Shown here in pieces: positions 5,334-8,004 of a DNA stretch of 8,004 nt. This DNA comes from Candidatus Altarchaeota archaeon. Its GTDB lineage: Archaea > SpSt-1190. Numbering within the stretch: position 1 is the stretch's first letter; every line of letters starts with the position of its first letter. The notes beneath the pieces were generated by a model. That model was not told the DNA's origin. It did not search any database and saw only the letters and a list, made by a program, of their open reading frames with translations. Both the position numbers and the translations under genes were made by a program. Where the stretch lies: assembly GCA_018221005.1 (NCBI GenBank), contig JAAOXW010000024.1:1-8004 (forward strand), written 5' to 3'.

Positions 5334-6674
5334 CTACTCTATCTGCTGTTTATAGCGTTCAACAACTCCACACGGCACTCTTTCAGGGCAAAATGCTGTC
5401 TTACACTTCGGACCAATGAGGTCTTCAAGAACTGGAAGCTCTTCAACAATTTTTTCACCAACCCGTTTTACTGCTTTACTCAAGGAGTAATCTGCCGTGG
5501 TACACAGTCTGACACCAAATAGTCCAAAGGGGTCGAGTAAGTGATAACCATTCATTGAAACAGAAGTCATAACTTTTACACATTGCGGTGCCACATACAC
5601 TGCATCTTTTTCATCAAAGCTGTCTGTTAATTTCTGATACTCTTCCAGTGCCTGATGTACTACAGAAATATATTCTTCCCCACACCCTGGAGGAATGTGA
5701 ATCCACTCTGGGACTTCCCCTTTATTTAGTGAATTTAATTCATCAAAGGCCCGGTCCATTGCAAAATATATTGACTCAACTTTCTGGAGTGTGGTTCGGT
5801 GTCTCTTAATATCGTTCCAAATAGAAATAGATAAGGGAAATACTGCATTCACCATTATCATATCATTAGCTCTCAGTGCAAACTCCTTCCACTGTTCCGG
5901 GTCTTTCACTTTTTGATTTTTGAAGTTGGTTATTTCATCTTCAAGATGTTTACTTGTCCAAGTTTCCAAACTCCCCTCCGTATCTCCAAATTGACGGTAA
6001 TGAGTTTTGTGAAACAAATCGGGATGCCCATATGAAAGTGAAACGGGGCGTTCAATTGCCGCCTCATATAATGAAGGTGCCTTTTCCTTAACAGCTTCTG
6101 CCGTTCTCTCCGCCAATAGTTTAACCTCAGACGGCATATGTTTCTTTTTTGAGTCCTCAATTATTTGTAAAATATCCTCAAGGGAATACTTGATGATTCC
6201 ATGGGAATAAAAGCCAATCGGGAGCAGTTTTCGAGCTCGGTCTTTTTTACCCTGCCCCCACATTTTATGATATTCTGAAAGTAAACCCTTGTGACTCTTC
6301 CACAACTTTTCTGGTAAGTTATCGGGACGCACTAAGGTATCTTCAGTAACTTCAATTCTACGTGAACTAAAAAAAACATAACTCCCAAAGGGAAGGGTCG
6401 TTCCATAGTGGTCAATTATTCTACTCCCCTCTGCTTCAAAGTAAAAATTGGGTGTTGTCGTCATAGAAGCATGACCCCTCTTGGTAGATTGTTTGTGAAT
6501 TTGAGAAATTCTTTTTTTATCAATTTCCGGATTGTCTTCAATGAAAGTATCAAGAGTTCCTTTTTTGAAAGTTTGTAAGCCACTCACTGCGACAATTTCA
6601 TCTATTCCTAAACTTTTGTAAGTGGGACCATGACTAAGTAAATTCACTTTTAGAACTTCACTAACTGCCTTCAC
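5334..6674 (-). CDS. thyX: Two-module ThyX-like flavin-dependent thymidylate synthase
   Basis: ThyX makes dTMP from dUMP with methylene-tetrahydrofolate, FAD and NADPH. Ordinary ThyX is about 220-250 residues; this protein has 446 and reads as two ThyX-like modules. Module 1 (about 1-205) has GHASM (67-71), a strand region LPFGSYVFFSSRR (94-106) where the RHR motif would be expected, and ARKLLP (147-152). Module 2 (about 206-446) has an intact RHRX7S signature (Arg291-His292-Arg293 to Ser301). It then has APQCVKVMTS, and a GPKC-x4-CPE-x4-C end (Cys424, Cys429, Cys435) that could bind a metal. By eye the usual AQxEIR helix reads ADYSLS (394-399), so the dUMP-contacting Arg may be lost. GTG 6674 overlaps the glyA stop as GTGA, with GGAG at 6686-6683 as a possible ribosome binding site. 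Next to glyA, a folate-linked role is likely, but full activity is uncertain. Confidence 0.83.
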   Translation of the reverse strand: MKAVSEVLKVNLLSHGPTYKSLGIDEIVAVSGLQTFKKGTLDTFIEDNPEIDKKRISQIHKQSTKRGHASMTTTPNFYFEAEGSRIIDHYGTTLPFGSYVFFSSRRIEVTEDTLVRPDNLPEKLWKSHKGLLSEYHKMWGQGKKDRARKLLPIGFYSHGIIKYSLEDILQIIEDSKKKHMPSEVKLLAERTAEAVKEKAPSLYEAAIERPVSLSYGHPDLFHKTHYRQFGDTEGSLETWTSKHLEDEITNFKNQKVKDPEQWKEFALRANDMIMVNAVFPLSISIWNDIKRHRTTLQKVESIYFAMDRAFDELNSLNKGEVPEWIHIPPGCGEEYISVVHQALEEYQKLTDSFDEKDAVYVAPQCVKVMTSVSMNGYHLLDPFGLFGVRLCTTADYSLSKAVKRVGEKIVEELPVLEDLIGPKCKTAFCPERVPCGVVERYKQQIE

Positions 6675-7936
6675 TCAACCCACTCCGTATCCCAAGTATA
6701 GTGAACCTTCTGGAAATCTTTTCTGAAAGCTTCAACATCACTCTTCACTTTAGCTGGTGTTTCTTTCTTTATCGTGACGCGAGCAATAAGTTCTGCAATA
6801 CGTCCCATTTCTTCTTGCTTCATACCAAACCTTGTCATCTCAGGAACCCCCAGCCTTAGTCCACTTGGATTGTTGAGGTTGACAAGACTTAGCTTATCCC
6901 ACGGTAAGAGATTTTTGTTTAAAATTATATTGGCCTTTTCCAACGCTTCTGCCATGAGCTTTCCACCACCCAAGTCCTTTACGTCTATTACGACTTGGTG
7001 ACTTTCAGTAAAGCCCCGGTCTTCTGCACACACGTTGAGACCCTCTTCATGAAGAGCTTCTGCCAGTGCCTTCGCATTTTTCAGAATCTGTTCAGAATAC
7101 GCATCCCCAAATTTTACCATTTCATAAGCTGTAACTAAAACGGCAGGAATTCGGTGTAAATGATGATTACTCAAAATCTTTGGGAAGACACCCCTCTGTA
7201 CTGTTGACCATTCCGAGTCCTCATCAATTTGTGCCGCAATCAATCCCCCTTGTGGGCCTGGAAAACTCTTGTGTGTTGAGGTTGTTAAAATTTCTGCACC
7301 TTCCTTGAAAGGTTGTTGGAACTTTCTTGAAAATATCATTCCAAATACATGAGCCGCATCATAGATGAGTGTGCACTTAGTATCGTCACAAGCTTCCTTT
7401 ATGCCTGCAATGTCTAGGGGAAATAAAATGAGGGAGGCGCCAATGATGGCGAGTTTTGGTTTGGCGTGTCTTATTATTTTTGAAGATAACTCAGTGTTTA
7501 TTGAGAAGTCATTGTTGTTGAAGGCCAGCTGTACTTGATTCAATCCAAGTAATCCCGCAACACCACCCTTAGTGTGACTGGAATGTGCTCCTGCGGAAAC
7601 AGATAACCCCGCAATAACGTCCCCCGGATTAGTAAGTGCACGCATGACTGCCATATTTGCAATCGCTCCAGATACCGGACGAACATCAACTCTATTTACT
7701 CCCAATCTTCTTGCAAAAAACTTATTGGCTTTGTCTTCAATCTCATCAATAATTTCAGTTCCTTGATAGTATCGATTGAAGGGAGTTCCCTCCGCATATC
7801 TGTGCATGAAATCAGTCAGGTATGCTTTTTCAACCCAAGAACTGGTTGTGTTTTCACTCGCTATTAAATTGATACATTTACTGCGCCATGTCTTTTGCTG
7901 GTCTATCTTGTCGAAAACCCACCTAACGTCCCGCAT
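6671..7936 (-). CDS. glyA: Serine hydroxymethyltransferase
   Basis: A PLP enzyme that converts serine to glycine and passes the one-carbon unit to tetrahydrofolate (or tetrahydromethanopterin in some archaea). The 421-residue protein is full length. LIASEN is at 24-29, RYAEG at 46-50, RYYQG at 55-59 (archaeal enzymes often have Q where bacterial ones have YYGG), SGAIAN at 89-94, and the PLP-ring pair Asp193 and His196 in DAAHVFG. The Schiff-base Lys223 lies in STHKSFPGPQGG and the carboxylate-binding Arg361 in GLRLG. No key residue is missing. The ATG at 7936 is supported by a box A 24.5 bp upstream. The stop codon overlaps the ThyX-like start, and the one-carbon product is the substrate of that enzyme, so co-expression makes sense. 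Confidence 0.97.
   Translation of the reverse strand: MRDVRWVFDKIDQQKTWRSKCINLIASENTTSSWVEKAYLTDFMHRYAEGTPFNRYYQGTEIIDEIEDKANKFFARRLGVNRVDVRPVSGAIANMAVMRALTNPGDVIAGLSVSAGAHSSHTKGGVAGLLGLNQVQLAFNNNDFSINTELSSKIIRHAKPKLAIIGASLILFPLDIAGIKEACDDTKCTLIYDAAHVFGMIFSRKFQQPFKEGAEILTTSTHKSFPGPQGGLIAAQIDEDSEWSTVQRGVFPKILSNHHLHRIPAVLVTAYEMVKFGDAYSEQILKNAKALAEALHEEGLNVCAEDRGFTESHQVVIDVKDLGGGKLMAEALEKANIILNKNLLPWDKLSLVNLNNPSGLRLGVPEMTRFGMKQEEMGRIAELIARVTIKKETPAKVKSDVEAFRKDFQKVHYTWDTEWVE
6679..6686 (-). promoter_or_regulatory. Ribosome binding site for the overlapping ThyX-like gene
   Basis: GGAGTGGG lies inside the last codons of glyA, with GGAG at -12 to -9 from GTG 6674. It is the only Shine-Dalgarno-like sequence at a proper distance I found in the window, and it belongs to the one gene whose start is clearly internal to an operon. 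Confidence 0.45.
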
Positions 7937-7956
7937 TTACCATAGAGCTTCCGAAA

Positions 7957-7964
7957 GTTAAAAG
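7957..7964 (-). promoter_or_regulatory. Box A for glyA (glyA-thyX operon)
   Basis: CTTTTAAC on the minus strand, centred 24.5 bp before ATG 7936, again implying a leaderless start. The remaining bases to the right edge (7965-8004) show no recognisable gene. Confidence 0.5.
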
Positions 7965-8004
7965 CAAATCTGCATTGATTCATATACATAGTAGTGCAAT
8001 ATCG

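Noticed and set aside
5160..5522. Plus-strand open frame of 120 codons spanning the pyrG/thyX junction
   Set aside because: Antisense to both conserved genes and to the pyrG promoter; the translation resembles no protein I know.
1..8004. CRISPR arrays, insertion sequences, phage or toxin-antitoxin genes
   Set aside because: No regular repeats, transposase motifs or such gene pairs were seen; the content is housekeeping genes plus membrane proteins.

Overview
This window is A+T-rich, gene-dense DNA that reads as archaeal. The tRNA gene encodes no CCA. Nearly every gene has a TATA-like box A centred about 25 bp before its start codon, which is the spacing expected for leaderless mRNAs. One protein is built like an archaeal/eukaryotic DRG GTPase (helical N-terminus, P-loop, C-terminal TGS domain), and the serine hydroxymethyltransferase has archaeal-type features. 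The phylum cannot be assigned from the sequence alone; an uncultivated archaeon is the safest reading.

Layout, left to right. Positions 1-290 (minus): the 5' part of a membrane protein of the dolichol/phytol-kinase-like CTP-transferase family, running off the left edge. 329-1702 (minus): a polytopic membrane protein resembling GT-C glycosyltransferases. 1737-1809 (minus): a tRNA-Met(CAT) whose 5' end is preceded by a second, diverged copy of itself (1810-1826). 1867-2265 (minus): a half-size EamA/DMT transporter. Then comes a short divergent promoter region and, at 2329-3093 (plus), a shortened DRG-like P-loop/TGS protein. Convergent to it, at 3100-3675 (minus), is an unknown three-helix membrane protein with a PepSY-like tail. 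3680-5260 (minus): pyrG. 5334-6674 (minus): a two-module ThyX-like protein. 6671-7936 (minus): glyA.

How the genes work together. The right half (glyA, thyX-like, pyrG, all leftward) is a nucleotide and one-carbon cluster. GlyA makes methylene-tetrahydrofolate (or the archaeal pterin equivalent), ThyX would use it to methylate dUMP, and PyrG makes CTP. glyA and thyX overlap by 4 nt. The left half pairs a likely polyprenol-type lipid kinase with a GT-C-like enzyme, which suggests lipid-linked glycan work.

Most worth a second look: the duplicated tRNA 5' end, where the upstream copy, not the canonical one, pairs perfectly with the 3' acceptor strand and sits exactly at the predicted transcription start; the two-module ThyX with a degenerate second motif; the DRG-like protein with degraded GTPase motifs; and inverted repeats lying over two of the promoters.
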